Assembly: GCA_021324825.1 (NCBI GenBank) | Contig: JAJPII010000037.1 | Location: 1-46,845 of the forward strand | Reading direction: 5' to 3' | Length of the DNA: 46,845 bases | Origin: Spartobacteria bacterium | Lineage (GTDB): Bacteria; Verrucomicrobiota; Verrucomicrobiia; Chthoniobacterales; Chthoniobacteraceae | Part shown: in pieces, positions 38,493 through 46,758 of the stretch | Position numbering within the stretch: the first letter of the stretch is position 1 | How the letters are laid out: the number at the start of each line of letters is the position of its first letter | The notes under the pieces: model-generated | Database searches by the model: none | What the model saw: the letters and a program-made list of their open reading frames with translations, nothing else | What the model was told of the DNA's origin: nothing | Program-made: the position numbers and the translations under genes

Positions 38493-39376
38493 ACGATGAG
38501 GCTTCCAGCGATTCCGGGCCGTGGAAACTGCACCGGCGCACCTTTGTGAAAGGAGCGGCGCTGGCGGGCGCGGCGACGTTCATCCCGGGAGGCATCTCCA
38601 TGGCTAAAGATAAATCCACTGGCGCCGCCGGAATGGATGATTCTCAAATTCCTAAAAAACCCCTGGGTAAGACCGGGTTGCAAGCCTCGGCGCTGGGGCT
38701 TGGTGGATTTCATTTAGGCGCCGCGGATCAAAAGGAGGCCGTCGAGATAGTCGCCCGCGCCCTGGATGCGGGCGTGAATTTTTTTGACAATGCATGGGAA
38801 TACCACGAGGGCGAAAGCGAAGTGCGGCTGGGCGCGGCCCTCAAGGGCAAGCGCGACCAAGCGATCCTGATGACGAAGGTTTGCACGCATGGACGCGGCA
38901 AGGATGTGGCGATGCGGATGCTCGAAGAGTCCTTAAGCCGCCTTCAAACCGATCACCTCGACATCTGGCAAATCCATGAAGTTGTCTATTACAACGATCC
39001 GGACCTTATTTTCGCGCCCGGCGGAGCCGCCGAGGCGCTTCTGCTTGCAAAACAGCAGGGAAAAGTCCGCTTCATCGGCTTCACAGGGCACAAGGATCCC
39101 GCAATCCACCTGAAAATGTTGTCGCACGATTTTCCCTTCGATACGGTGCAGATGCCTTTAAATTGTTTCGACGCGAGCTTCCGCAGTTTCGAGAAACAAG
39201 TGCTTCCCGAAGCGAATCGACGCGGCATCGCCGTGCTGGGAATGAAGAGCTTGGGCGGAAGCGGCGAGATGGTGGCGAACGGAGCGATCACACCCGAGGA
39301 AGGACTCCGCTACGCGATGAGTTTGCCCGTCGCGACGACGATCAGCGGGATCGATTCACTCTATGTGCTCGAGTAG
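38489..39376 (+). CDS. Tat-exported aldo/keto reductase, truncated by in-frame amber codon
   Basis: This 295-residue product starts with GTG overlapping the previous stop. A twin-arginine signal is visible (HRRTFVKGAALAGAA, 15-29), so the protein is meant for export in folded form. The tetrad Asp100, Tyr105, Lys130, His163 is intact. The frame stops at TAG 39374-39376 exactly where the neighbouring paralogue has Gln (VLHQNL against VLE-stop-NL). The frame continues for 60 further sense codons with clear similarity to the paralogue. CAG to TAG is one transition. The truncated protein lacks part of the C-terminal cofactor-binding/lid region, so it is likely impaired unless the amber codon is suppressed or is a sequencing error. 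TAG is a normal stop elsewhere here (end of the NCS2 permease). Confidence 0.85.
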   Translation: MNDEASSDSGPWKLHRRTFVKGAALAGAATFIPGGISMAKDKSTGAAGMDDSQIPKKPLGKTGLQASALGLGGFHLGAADQKEAVEIVARALDAGVNFFDNAWEYHEGESEVRLGAALKGKRDQAILMTKVCTHGRGKDVAMRMLEESLSRLQTDHLDIWQIHEVVYYNDPDLIFAPGGAAEALLLAKQQGKVRFIGFTGHKDPAIHLKMLSHDFPFDTVQMPLNCFDASFRSFEKQVLPEANRRGIAVLGMKSLGGSGEMVANGAITPEEGLRYAMSLPVATTISGIDSLYVLE

Positions 39377-39559
39377 AACCTCGCGGTTGCGCGTGGGTTC
39401 AAACCGATGAGCGAGGACGAGATGGACGCCCTTCGCAAGCGTTGCAAAGACCTCGCAGGCGACGGCCGATTCGAGCGTTTCAAAACGACAAAACTTTATG
39501 ACGGCGATCTCGGACGCGAGCAACACGGCTATCCTCCCGCCAGGGAATTGCCAATTTAG
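39377..39559 (+). pseudogene. detached 60-codon C-terminal end of the Tat aldo/keto reductase
   Basis: In frame with the preceding gene after the amber codon. It encodes NLAVARGFKPMSEDEMDALR and so on to YPPARELPI, aligning with NLKIAQDFEPMSPQEMDALR of the paralogue. It ends at TAG 39557-39559, overlapping the convergent PfpI gene end by 4 nt. No start codon of its own is obvious. Confidence 0.8.
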
Positions 39560-40131
39560 ACTGGGACAGACGGCGCCATCCTCTCGTGCCGTCCCTCGAG
39601 AATTTCCTCGATCATCTTTTTGTTGAATGCAGGTATGTCATCAGGTTTGCGGCTGGTTACGAGCCCATTGTCCACGACGACTTCCTCATCCACCCAGTTT
39701 CCGCCGGCGTTTCGCACATCGGTCTGAATGGCCGGCCATGAAGTAAGCTTGCGGCCCGCGACAATCCCGGCCTCGATCAGCAACCACGGCGCGTGGCAGA
39801 TCGCCGCTATCGGCTTGCCCGCCTCGGCGAAGGCGCGAACAAAACTCACCGCTTCCTTCGTGGACCGGAGCGTATCCGGGTTCATCAACCCCCCAGGCAG
39901 CATCAGAGCGTCGAAATCATCCGGCTTCGCGTCAGCCAGGGCGAGGTCGACGTCGAATTGATCTCCCTTATCAGCGTGCTTCATCCCTTGGATTCGTCCC
40001 TTCTTCAAGGAGACGATGCGGACAGCGGCCCCCGCCTCCTTCAAAGCCTTCAGCGGTTCTTCGAGTTCGGCTTGCTCGAAGCCATCGGTTGCCAGGATGG
40101 CCACATTCTTTTTGGCAAGTTTGGCGTTCAT
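39556..40131 (-). CDS. DJ-1/PfpI family protein (type 1 glutamine amidotransferase-like)
   Basis: This 191-residue protein has the PfpI/DJ-1 fold markers: AILATDGFEQAELEEPLKAL with the acidic nucleophile-elbow partner, DALMLPGGLMNPDTLR, and AICHAPWLLIEAG with the reactive Cys and following His. Relatives act as stress-induced deglycases/glyoxalases or peptidases; which activity applies is not clear. ATG 40131 (MNAKLAKKN) is preferred over the TTG six bases earlier. The 3' end overlaps the end of the reductase pseudogene tail by 4 nt. Confidence 0.92.
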   Translation of the reverse strand: MNAKLAKKNVAILATDGFEQAELEEPLKALKEAGAAVRIVSLKKGRIQGMKHADKGDQFDVDLALADAKPDDFDALMLPGGLMNPDTLRSTKEAVSFVRAFAEAGKPIAAICHAPWLLIEAGIVAGRKLTSWPAIQTDVRNAGGNWVDEEVVVDNGLVTSRKPDDIPAFNKKMIEEILEGRHERMAPSVPV

Positions 40132-40222
40132 ACACAAAAAGCTTCGTCCGCCGATTGACCGTCGGTTGTGTGACAGCCGCCGATCACGATTTCAAGAAAT
40201 GCTCCCAGTCCAGAACGGCGGT

Positions 40223-43200
40223 CTAGTGGAAGTCATGCGAGGCCGGTGTCGCCATTTGCTCAATGAGCAGCGGCACAATCTCGCAGGCTTTGACCTGAAT
40301 CACGCCATCGACTTTTTGCAGGATGCCGTGGATTTCGAGGAAGCCTTCTTCTGAGATTTGCAGGCGGTTTTTCTCAAAAAGTTTCGCGGAGACAATGGTG
40401 TTCGCGACGCCGGTTTCATCCTCCACGCTGATAAATACGACGCCCTTCGCCGTGCCCGGTCGCTGGCGGCAAATCACCATGCCGCCGATGGCGAGATGTA
40501 CGCCATTTGCGGCGGCTTCCAAATCGCTCGCGCGCCAAAGATGCGGCACACGCTTGCGAACCAGCGCCATCGGATGCGGGCCGGTTGTCAGCGTCGTGCC
40601 CGCGTAGTCGGCGTTCAACCGCTCGAATGGATTCATCGGGTGCAGGGGCGGCGGTCGCAGTGTTTCCGCACTCCCAAAGAGATCGTCCGGGGTGCGGGTA
40701 ATCTCCGCCTGCCACTGCGCGGCGCGGCGATGTTCGCTCAAGCCATTCAACGCGCCGACTTTTGCCAGCGCGCGCATGGCCGTTTTCGATAGAGCGGTCC
40801 GAAGCTGGAAATCCACGAGCGACGCAAACGGCGCGGCGTTGCGCTCGGCAATAATGCGCTCCCCATCCCCATGCGTGAGGCCGCGCACGTAGCACAGGCC
40901 AAGGCGAAGCGATTCATTCGCGCCCACCGTGCAAAGCCAGTCGCTTTCCAAGACATTCACCGGGCGAATGCGCACGCCATGCCGCTTCGCGTCCTTTACC
41001 AGCGTCGCAGCCGAGTAAAAGCCCATCGGCTGATTGTTGAGGAGGCCCGCATAAAACTCCGGCGCGCGATGCACCTTCATCCAGCAACTCGCGTAGGCGA
41101 TGAGCGCAAAGGAAATCGCGTGCGATTCAGGGAAACCATAAACTGCGAAGGATTGCACCGCCTGGACGATGCGCTCGGCGGTTTGCGGCGGCACGGAGTT
41201 TCGCGCAAGGCCATCGCGCAGTTTCACGCAGACCTTTTCCATGCGTTCCTGCGAGCGGTGGAAACTTAAGGCGCGGCGCAATTCCTCCGCTTCGCTCCCG
41301 CTGAAGTCCGCCATAACCATTGCGATTTTCAAAAGCTGCTCTTGAAAGAGCGGGACGCCAAACGTGCGCTCCAAAACGGGCCGCAGGCGCTCGTCCATGA
41401 ACTCGACCGCTTCATCACCCCGCCGCCGTGCGATGTAGGGATGCACCATATTTCCCTGAATCGGGCCGGGCCGGATGAGGGCGACTTCCACCACCACGTC
41501 ATAAAATTCCCGTGGCTGTACGCGCGGCAATGTGGCGATTTGCGCGCGGCTCTCCACTTGAAACGTCCCGATGGTGTCGGCGCGGCAAAGCAAATCATAT
41601 GTCGCCGCATCGTCTTTCGGAATCATCGCCAAGTCCACGGGACGCCCGCGCGCCGCGCACATTTCCAATGTATCCTGCATCGCGGCCATCATGCCAAGGC
41701 CGAGCAAATCCACTTTGATAATCCCAAGGTCTTCGCAGTCGTCCTTGTCCCACTGCGCCACCACGCGCCCCGGCATCGAAGCATTTTCCAGCGGCACGAC
41801 GCCGCTCAACCGCCCTTCGCAAATAATCATTCCGCCGCTGTGCTGCCCGAGGTGGCGCGGCAAGCCGTGGATGCGCCGGTAAAGCGCCGCGGCCGCCGCG
41901 GCGCGCGGGTGCGCCTGCGCGATGCCCGCCTGCGCGACCTGCGCCTCCAATTCGAGCGTGTGCGGAAAATCCCCGTGCCCGAAAAGGTGCGAGAAGCGGG
42001 TGAGCACGTCGGGCGGAAAGTTGAGCGCCTTGCCAATCTCGCGCATGGCGCTGCGCCCGCGAAAGGTAATGACGTTCGCGGTCATGGCCGCGCCGTGCTT
42101 GCCGTACCGCCGATAGACTTCCTGAATGACCCGCTCGCGCCGGTCGCCGCTCGGCAAGTCGAGGTCAATATCGGGCCATGAAGTGCGGCCTTCGGAAAGG
42201 AACCGCTCGAAAAGCAGTTTGCACGCGATGGGGTCGCAAGCCGTCACGCCGAGCGAATAGCAGACCACGCTATTTGCCGCGCTGCCCCGCCCTTGCACGA
42301 GGATGCCTTCCGCTTTGCAGTAGTTCACCAAATCCCAAACGATGAGGAAGTATCCGCTAAATCCAAGCCGGGCGATGAGATCGAGTTCATGGTTAATCTG
42401 CGCGAGCACCTGCGGGCCTGGCTTTCCGTAGCGTCCCAGCGCGCCGTCGAGCGTCACCTTGCGGAGAAAGGAGTCCGTCGTCTCGCCATTCGGCGCGGGA
42501 TACTTCGGAAATTCGTAGCCGAGGTTTTGCAGCGTAAAGTCGAGGCGTTCCGCAAGCCGGGCGGTATTCGTCACCGCTTCCGGGGTATCGGCAAAAAGCC
42601 GCGCCATGTGCTTTGCGGGTTTCAAATGCCGCTCGTCATTCAGAGTGAGCAGGCGTCCGGCGGCGTCGAGATGGGTGTGATTCCGGGCGCAGGTGAATAC
42701 ATCCATCACTGCTCTTTCGGCGCGGGTCGCGTAGAGCACGCCGTTTGTTGCAAGCAGCGGCAGCCTGGCGGCGGCGGCAAAGTCGCGCAGCGAATCATTT
42801 TCACGGGCCTCGCCGCGCCGCAGGTGTCGTTGGATTTCCACGAAGACATTTTCCCTGCCAAAGATCGCCGTCAGCCGCTCGGCGCAGGCGAGCGCCCTTG
42901 CCCCATCATCGCGCGCCAGCGCGCGGCGCACCGGCCCGTCTTCATCACCAGTCAGCGCGACAAGACCCGTGGCAAAGTCCGCCAGTTCGTCCATGTTTAC
43001 GGGCGCATCGGTCTTCGTGCCGCGCAATTTCGCGCGCGTGATGAGCTGGCAGAGGTTTCGGTATCCCGCGCGGCTCGCTACGAGCACGGGCAAAATGCTC
43101 CCGTCTTCCATCGCCAACTCCGCGCCAACGATGGGGCGGATGCCTTGCTCCTTTGCCGCCGCATGGAAGCGTGCCGCGCCATAAACGCCCTCGCGGTCGC

Positions 43201-43321
43201 ATACTGCCACAGCCGGCAAGCCAAGCTCCGCCGCGCAAGCCGCGAGGCTTTCCGGGTGCGAAGCGCCGCGTAGAAAACTGCACGCGCTACGGGCATGAAG
43301 CTCGACGTATTCCATGCTCAT
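40223..43321 (-). CDS. dnaE2: error-prone DNA polymerase III alpha subunit (ImuC)
   Basis: This 1032-residue DnaE2 has an N-terminal PHP domain with the DnaE2-style start ELHARSACSFLRGASHPE, and the C-family polymerase core with GRGSAANSVVCYSLG and catalytic acids in PDIDLDLPSGDR (Asp384, Asp386). Helix-hairpin-helix and OB-fold parts follow. The length is typical of DnaE2 and shorter than replicative DnaE. With ImuA and ImuB it performs damage-induced translesion synthesis. The start overlaps the imuB stop as ATGA (43318-43321), giving the canonical imuA-imuB-dnaE2 operon under the LexA box at 45558. Confidence 0.97.
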   Translation of the reverse strand: MSMEYVELHARSACSFLRGASHPESLAACAAELGLPAVAVCDREGVYGAARFHAAAKEQGIRPIVGAELAMEDGSILPVLVASRAGYRNLCQLITRAKLRGTKTDAPVNMDELADFATGLVALTGDEDGPVRRALARDDGARALACAERLTAIFGRENVFVEIQRHLRRGEARENDSLRDFAAAARLPLLATNGVLYATRAERAVMDVFTCARNHTHLDAAGRLLTLNDERHLKPAKHMARLFADTPEAVTNTARLAERLDFTLQNLGYEFPKYPAPNGETTDSFLRKVTLDGALGRYGKPGPQVLAQINHELDLIARLGFSGYFLIVWDLVNYCKAEGILVQGRGSAANSVVCYSLGVTACDPIACKLLFERFLSEGRTSWPDIDLDLPSGDRRERVIQEVYRRYGKHGAAMTANVITFRGRSAMREIGKALNFPPDVLTRFSHLFGHGDFPHTLELEAQVAQAGIAQAHPRAAAAAALYRRIHGLPRHLGQHSGGMIICEGRLSGVVPLENASMPGRVVAQWDKDDCEDLGIIKVDLLGLGMMAAMQDTLEMCAARGRPVDLAMIPKDDAATYDLLCRADTIGTFQVESRAQIATLPRVQPREFYDVVVEVALIRPGPIQGNMVHPYIARRRGDEAVEFMDERLRPVLERTFGVPLFQEQLLKIAMVMADFSGSEAEELRRALSFHRSQERMEKVCVKLRDGLARNSVPPQTAERIVQAVQSFAVYGFPESHAISFALIAYASCWMKVHRAPEFYAGLLNNQPMGFYSAATLVKDAKRHGVRIRPVNVLESDWLCTVGANESLRLGLCYVRGLTHGDGERIIAERNAAPFASLVDFQLRTALSKTAMRALAKVGALNGLSEHRRAAQWQAEITRTPDDLFGSAETLRPPPLHPMNPFERLNADYAGTTLTTGPHPMALVRKRVPHLWRASDLEAAANGVHLAIGGMVICRQRPGTAKGVVFISVEDETGVANTIVSAKLFEKNRLQISEEGFLEIHGILQKVDGVIQVKACEIVPLLIEQMATPASHDFH

Positions 43322-44838
43322 ACTCCGGTTGAAGGCTTTGCGACAAGAGCCGGTGCGCCGCGTCGACTTCCCGGTAAAGGCTCGTCATAGCTGCCTTCGA
43401 TGCGCCATTCGCGACCCACGCGCGCGAGCCGGTAAAGTCCGCCTTCCTCCATTTCCACGTCCCATTCCTCCGTGCTCCAACGGTCGGATTCCCACCAGCC
43501 TCCCGATGCGCGATATGGTCCCAGCACCGCGCGAATCGCCCCGCATACCCCGGCCGATTCGAGCCCGACGGGCTGATGCTTTACCACACGCACCTGCGCC
43601 GCAACGGGAGGGCGATAGCGCCGCAGGGGAAGGCCCACGGCAAAGTCATCGGCAGGCGTGGCCGCGTTGCCGAGTTCGTGAAAGCGCGGTGCGCGCAGCC
43701 GGATGCTGTCAGGCCGGTGCGTGTCGAGCGCTTCCACGACGCCGACGTTTTCCTCACCCACCAAGGCAGCGAGCCGCCCCAGCGTTTCGCCAAAACGATT
43801 CGGGTCGCGCAACGGCGTCTCGAAAAGCTGAAACTGCTGCCGCTCCGCGCACGTCGGCGTGACGACCAAACGCAGGCCCGTCGCGCAATGATCAAGCCGC
43901 AAGCCGTCGAGATGCGTGTGGAGAATGCGAAAGAGCACGTCCACGTCGGCGGTTGGCGATGGAACTGTGAAGGTGCGCTCGTAGGCGCTCCCGTTTGCCA
44001 GCGGCAGAGTGAGCGTCATTTGCCCGGCAACGCGGCAGGCATTGCCAAGACGCAGCGCGAGTTGGTCGAGAAAGCGGCGCAGAAGGAAAAGCACGGGCTC
44101 GGCGGTGTCGATTTCATGCTCAAAATCGAAGGCTTCGGAAAACTCCTCTGCCGCTCGCACGATGCGCAAGGGCCGTTCCATTTGTCCCGCGGCGCGTTCC
44201 CACAGCCGCCCGGCTTCCGGGCCTAAACGATCCACCAAATCGCCGCGCGGGAGACTCGTGATTTGCGCGAGATTGTGAATCCCCCAATCACACAGCAGGG
44301 CAAGCAATTCGGGCGCGGGGTCGAGTTCGTGCAAGGCGAGGTTCGCGAGGAAGGCGGCAGGCGATTGAACGACAAGCACGGGCCGCGCGTGACGGGCGGC
44401 GAGAAAGGCGAGGTCGGGATTCGGGCCGATGCCCATTTGGGCGTGCAGTCGCAATGACGCGAGGCCCGCCACGACACCCGCGCCGAGCGCCTGCCAATCG
44501 ATCACTCGCAAGCCTCGCAGATTGGCCGTGCAAAAGCCGTCTGCGGTCGCCTCGATTTCCGGTGAAAGCGCCGCGGCGATTTCGAGCAGTGCCGCCCGCG
44601 CGCTACGCTCCTCCCCCAGTGAACGCGAGAGGATCGTCAGCCTCGCGCAACGCGCAAGGGCTTGCGGCGAGGTTTGGCCCGGCATAACGCCTGCAAGCGC
44701 CGCCGATTCGCTGATTTCGAGCACACCTGCTTTCGGCTTTTGCTGGTCTATGAGCGCCACGGGCTGTGCATCCATTTCCTCGCGAAACCGCAGCGCCGCC
44801 TGGAGTCGGAAATTGGGCAGAAGAATGACCGCGAACAT
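43318..44838 (-). CDS. imuB: ImuB, inactive Y-family DNA polymerase homologue
   Basis: This 506-residue protein starts MFAVILLPNFRLQAALR, as in ImuB, without the Asp-rich DMDAFFASVE of active Y-family polymerases. The second acidic motif region reads SPEIEATADGFCTANLRGL, again ImuB-like. The middle has the helix-hairpin-helix region (WGIHNLAQITSLPRGDLVDRLG). ImuB links the DnaE2 polymerase to the beta clamp and ImuA. I chose ATG 44838 because a GAGGGGG run lies just upstream with good spacing and the conserved start follows; a GTG at 44853 overlapping the imuA stop is the alternative. Confidence 0.92.
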   Translation of the reverse strand: MFAVILLPNFRLQAALRFREEMDAQPVALIDQQKPKAGVLEISESAALAGVMPGQTSPQALARCARLTILSRSLGEERSARAALLEIAAALSPEIEATADGFCTANLRGLRVIDWQALGAGVVAGLASLRLHAQMGIGPNPDLAFLAARHARPVLVVQSPAAFLANLALHELDPAPELLALLCDWGIHNLAQITSLPRGDLVDRLGPEAGRLWERAAGQMERPLRIVRAAEEFSEAFDFEHEIDTAEPVLFLLRRFLDQLALRLGNACRVAGQMTLTLPLANGSAYERTFTVPSPTADVDVLFRILHTHLDGLRLDHCATGLRLVVTPTCAERQQFQLFETPLRDPNRFGETLGRLAALVGEENVGVVEALDTHRPDSIRLRAPRFHELGNAATPADDFAVGLPLRRYRPPVAAQVRVVKHQPVGLESAGVCGAIRAVLGPYRASGGWWESDRWSTEEWDVEMEEGGLYRLARVGREWRIEGSYDEPLPGSRRGAPALVAKPSTGV

Positions 44839-44849
44839 GGCGCACCCCC

Positions 44850-45554
44850 TCACGCTATGGCGGACTCACGTTCGCCTTTCCAAGCTGTAAGACTCCCGGC
44901 ACTGCGCCTGGCAAAGACGTGCCACCGTGCCGCCGCAATGAGATCGCGTCGCCAGCGACGTTGCGCCGCCAGCATCCAACCTTCCCCGGCCGTGATGCGC
45001 ACCTGCGCAGCTTCGACCATCGGCTGAGGCGTGAGCGCCACGACCGCCGCCGTCGTTTGCTCCGCGAGTCGCTGGAGCCGATGCCATGTATTCGCCGGGA
45101 TGCGTTGAAGCTGGCGCAATGGCACGGCCTGGAGGTCGAGCATGATGAGGGAAACATTGCCGTCGCGGAGCAGCAAATCCGTCGCCTTCACCGCCTGCAC
45201 TGCATCCGCGCAGAAGACCACCAGCAGGCGCGCCAGCGCCGCCGTACAATCCGGTTCAAAAGAACGCGCCGCATCCACCAAGGCCGCAAAGCAACGCTCC
45301 CGGTGCACCGTGTCCAGCATCGCATGAATGAACAACGCGCCCGCACCCGATGCCGTGGAAAGCTCCGTGAGGGCGGCGCGCCGCAAGCCGCCTTCCGCCG
45401 TATCCACGTCGGCAAGGCCCGTGCGAAAAATGCCGCCTGGCTTGGGCTGAATCGCAGGGAACTTTTCCGCGAGGAGACCACGCAACTGAGCGACCCTTTC
45501 CGCGTGCTCGCAGATATAAGCGGGCGGGTGGAGTGTATCTTCGGAAATGCCCAT
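44850..45554 (-). CDS. imuA: ImuA, RecA-like mutagenesis accessory protein
   Basis: This 234-residue protein occupies the first position of the imuA-imuB-dnaE2 operon. It shows the ImuA pattern: a short N-terminal helix (RVAQLRGLLAEKFP), GLADVDTAEGGLRRAALTELS, LLVVFCADAVQAVKATDLLL, and RRDLIAAARWHVFARR near the end. The P-loop of RecA is degenerate (SGAGALF), as in many ImuA proteins. It supports ImuB/DnaE2 translesion synthesis. The start lies only 3 nt from a LexA-type box and about 16 nt from the TATAAT -10 element, so the mRNA leader must be very short. Confidence 0.88.
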   Translation of the reverse strand: MGISEDTLHPPAYICEHAERVAQLRGLLAEKFPAIQPKPGGIFRTGLADVDTAEGGLRRAALTELSTASGAGALFIHAMLDTVHRERCFAALVDAARSFEPDCTAALARLLVVFCADAVQAVKATDLLLRDGNVSLIMLDLQAVPLRQLQRIPANTWHRLQRLAEQTTAAVVALTPQPMVEAAQVRITAGEGWMLAAQRRWRRDLIAAARWHVFARRSAGSLTAWKGERESAIA

Positions 45555-45557
45555 AAG

Positions 45558-45571
45558 AGTTCATTTGAACA
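45558..45571. promoter_or_regulatory. LexA box of Verrucomicrobia type upstream of imuA
   Basis: AGTTCATTTGAACA (minus strand TGTTCAAATGAACT) matches 9 of the 10 fixed bases of the Verrucomicrobia LexA motif TGTTC-N4-GAACA. It abuts the -10 element and covers the predicted start site, a position that would block transcription until DNA damage. Confidence 0.85.
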
Positions 45572-45598
45572 TTATACCTTTGCACCCCAGCAAGTCCA
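45571..45598 (-). promoter_or_regulatory. sigma-70-type promoter of imuA-imuB-dnaE2
   Basis: On the minus strand a perfect TATAAT (45576-45571) is preceded, after 16 nt, by TGGACT (45598-45593), 4 of 6 matches to TTGACA. Predicted start near 45563, about 10 nt before the imuA ATG. Confidence 0.7.
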
Positions 45599-45646
45599 CC
45601 CTTTCTACCGGGAGTCATCTTCCTCCCCCATGAGCCTCCCACAAAG

Positions 45647-45680
45647 AAATGGCTCGCAAACCGTTGCCTGCGAGCCATTT
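45647..45680 (-). terminator. intrinsic terminator of the tRNA-Met gene
   Basis: AAATGGCTCGCA (45647-45658) and TGCGAGCCATTT (45669-45680) form a perfect 12-bp stem with a 10-nt loop, followed on the minus strand by TTTCTTTG. It begins 4 nt after the CCA end of the tRNA 3' half, so it is the old terminator of that tRNA gene. Confidence 0.85.
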
Positions 45681-45684
45681 AAAG

Positions 45685-45732
45685 TGGTTGCTTGGGTGGG
45701 ATTTGAACCCACGACCTTCAGGTTATGAGCCT
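45685..45732 (-). other. 3' half of an initiator-type tRNA-Met (CAT), probable attachment site
   Basis: On the minus strand the sequence runs from AGG, anticodon loop CTCATAA, stem CCTGA, variable loop AGGTC, a perfect T-arm (GTGGG TTCAAAT CCCAC), acceptor strand CCAAGCA, to discriminator A and CCA. It closely follows the 3' half of bacterial tRNA-fMet. The 5' half (acceptor strand, D-arm) is absent: upstream bases do not pair beyond AGG and no D-arm follows. This is the signature left where an integrase recombined into the 3' part of a tRNA gene; the intact gene is expected at the other end of the element, to the right. Confidence 0.85.
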
Positions 45733-45955
45733 CCTTGGGCCGACAGAGTAAAATCCCGGATTCGTCCCAACGTGTTCTGGTTCAGTGACCTGCCATACAC
45801 GCCGCTCAAGCCATATGTGCAGGTTTAGGCAACACATTCGTCACTTTTTGGGGCACACGCAAGGTGGGAATTAGGTGAATCGCTCGGCTTTACCCCGGTT
45901 TCTTGAGGTGATTCTTTCCGCGTCGGCTGTCCCCTCTGATCTTCAAGGCAGTAGC
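45733..45955. other. gene-free stretch inside the putative integrated element
   Basis: Between the tRNA half and the secreted protein gene I see no credible coding frame: all frames are broken by stops, and the longest minus-strand frame (about 45 codons) has no start or recognisable motif. With 45555-45732 it makes a 400-nt region without a gene, holding the imuA promoter, the LexA box, the tRNA terminator and the tRNA half. It may carry the recombinase arm-binding sites, but no direct repeats are obvious. Confidence 0.5.
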
Positions 45956-46609
45956 TCAATATGATACGCCTCCCTTTCCTGTTCCAATAGATCTGCCTTG
46001 TGAAGACTCTTGTAGTATTTTCTTTGAGAGCTGAGATGCGTTGAAATCCGCCGCGAACCTCCGAATATCGGTCCGCAATTGATCGCTTAAGATCATGTGT
46101 TTGACGATCGTAATGTTGCGGGAGGGCTCTAACATGTTCCTATCAAATATTATATCGTTTAGAAACCACCGTCCATTTATTTTATTGAATTCGCATCGAC
46201 TAGTTTCTGTTCCAGTCATACCCTGCTCCGAACGTCTTATATGAACATCAACAGTTGCCTCATCACCCCGTTCAATGCTATTATCTACCTTTACCATGTT
46301 AACAAGCCAGTAGCTTTGCAGTATAGGGTCATAGTTTCCGTCAGGCCATGGCCCAATCGATAATAGATGTTCGCGCGCTTTATACCATTCACCTGCCAGT
46401 GAACCTAACTCAGGAGTCAAAAGCGGAAGGACTCGCGTTAATGGAAGGGAAAACGAATTATTATGAAAGCGGTCATACCAACCCTTATGGAAAAGCGCTT
46501 CTGCAATCTGTTTAGGAGACTTAACCCCGTCACCCGCTGAATTCCCAGCCGATAGGCCGGATAGGTTCAACGCTGTCATCAAAACGATAATCACGCCTTT
46601 CTTCGACAT
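45956..46609 (-). CDS. secreted hypothetical protein (DUF3828-like)
   Basis: This 217-residue protein has a signal peptide (MSKKGVIIVLMTALNLSGLSA). The mature part includes SFSLPLTRVLPLLTPELGSLAGEW, YWLVNMVKV and GRWFLNDIIF, a layout reminiscent of DUF3828-type periplasmic proteins, which are of unknown function. The gene is clearly AT-richer than everything to its left and uses codons such as AAT, ATA and TTA freely, consistent with foreign origin. It lies just inside the tRNA-half junction. No Shine-Dalgarno sequence precedes the ATG. The family call is weak. Confidence 0.65.
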   Translation of the reverse strand: MSKKGVIIVLMTALNLSGLSAGNSAGDGVKSPKQIAEALFHKGWYDRFHNNSFSLPLTRVLPLLTPELGSLAGEWYKAREHLLSIGPWPDGNYDPILQSYWLVNMVKVDNSIERGDEATVDVHIRRSEQGMTGTETSRCEFNKINGRWFLNDIIFDRNMLEPSRNITIVKHMILSDQLRTDIRRFAADFNASQLSKKILQESSQGRSIGTGKGGVSY

Positions 46610-46699
46610 TATTCGAGAAAGCCTATGCTTTTTTTAGGATCCATTTGCGAAGGCGTGGTGACAACCGACCACGAGGCGATGCCGGTTCCGAATGCATCC

Positions 46700-46743
46700 C
46701 AGAAATATAGGGGTCAGAAATATAGGGTCAGAAATATAGGGGT
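46700..46743 (+). repeat. three tandem copies of CAGAAATATAGGG(G)T
   Basis: Copies at 46700-46714, 46715-46728 and 46729-46743 (15, 14 and 15 bp; the middle one lacks one G), followed by CAGGC. Short runs of this kind often flank transposase genes; here a frame open to the right edge follows. Confidence 0.85.
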
Positions 46744-46758
46744 CAGGCAAGAATGGCA

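Noticed and set aside
44919..45728. Plus-strand frame of 269 codons ending in [10 protein letters not shown]
   Set aside because: It is antisense to imuA and then runs through the promoter and tRNA half; the [10 protein letters not shown] ending is a well-known spurious translation of tRNA 3' sequence.
45685..45780. Complete tRNA-Met gene, or a tRNA interrupted by a group I intron
   Set aside because: No D-arm or 5' acceptor strand occurs upstream within the window, and the break lies in the anticodon stem rather than in the loop where such introns insert.
46614..46636. Small hairpin AAAGC-ctat-GCTTT with T-run
   Set aside because: Stem of only 5 weak pairs and no plus-strand gene upstream; likely chance in AT-rich sequence.
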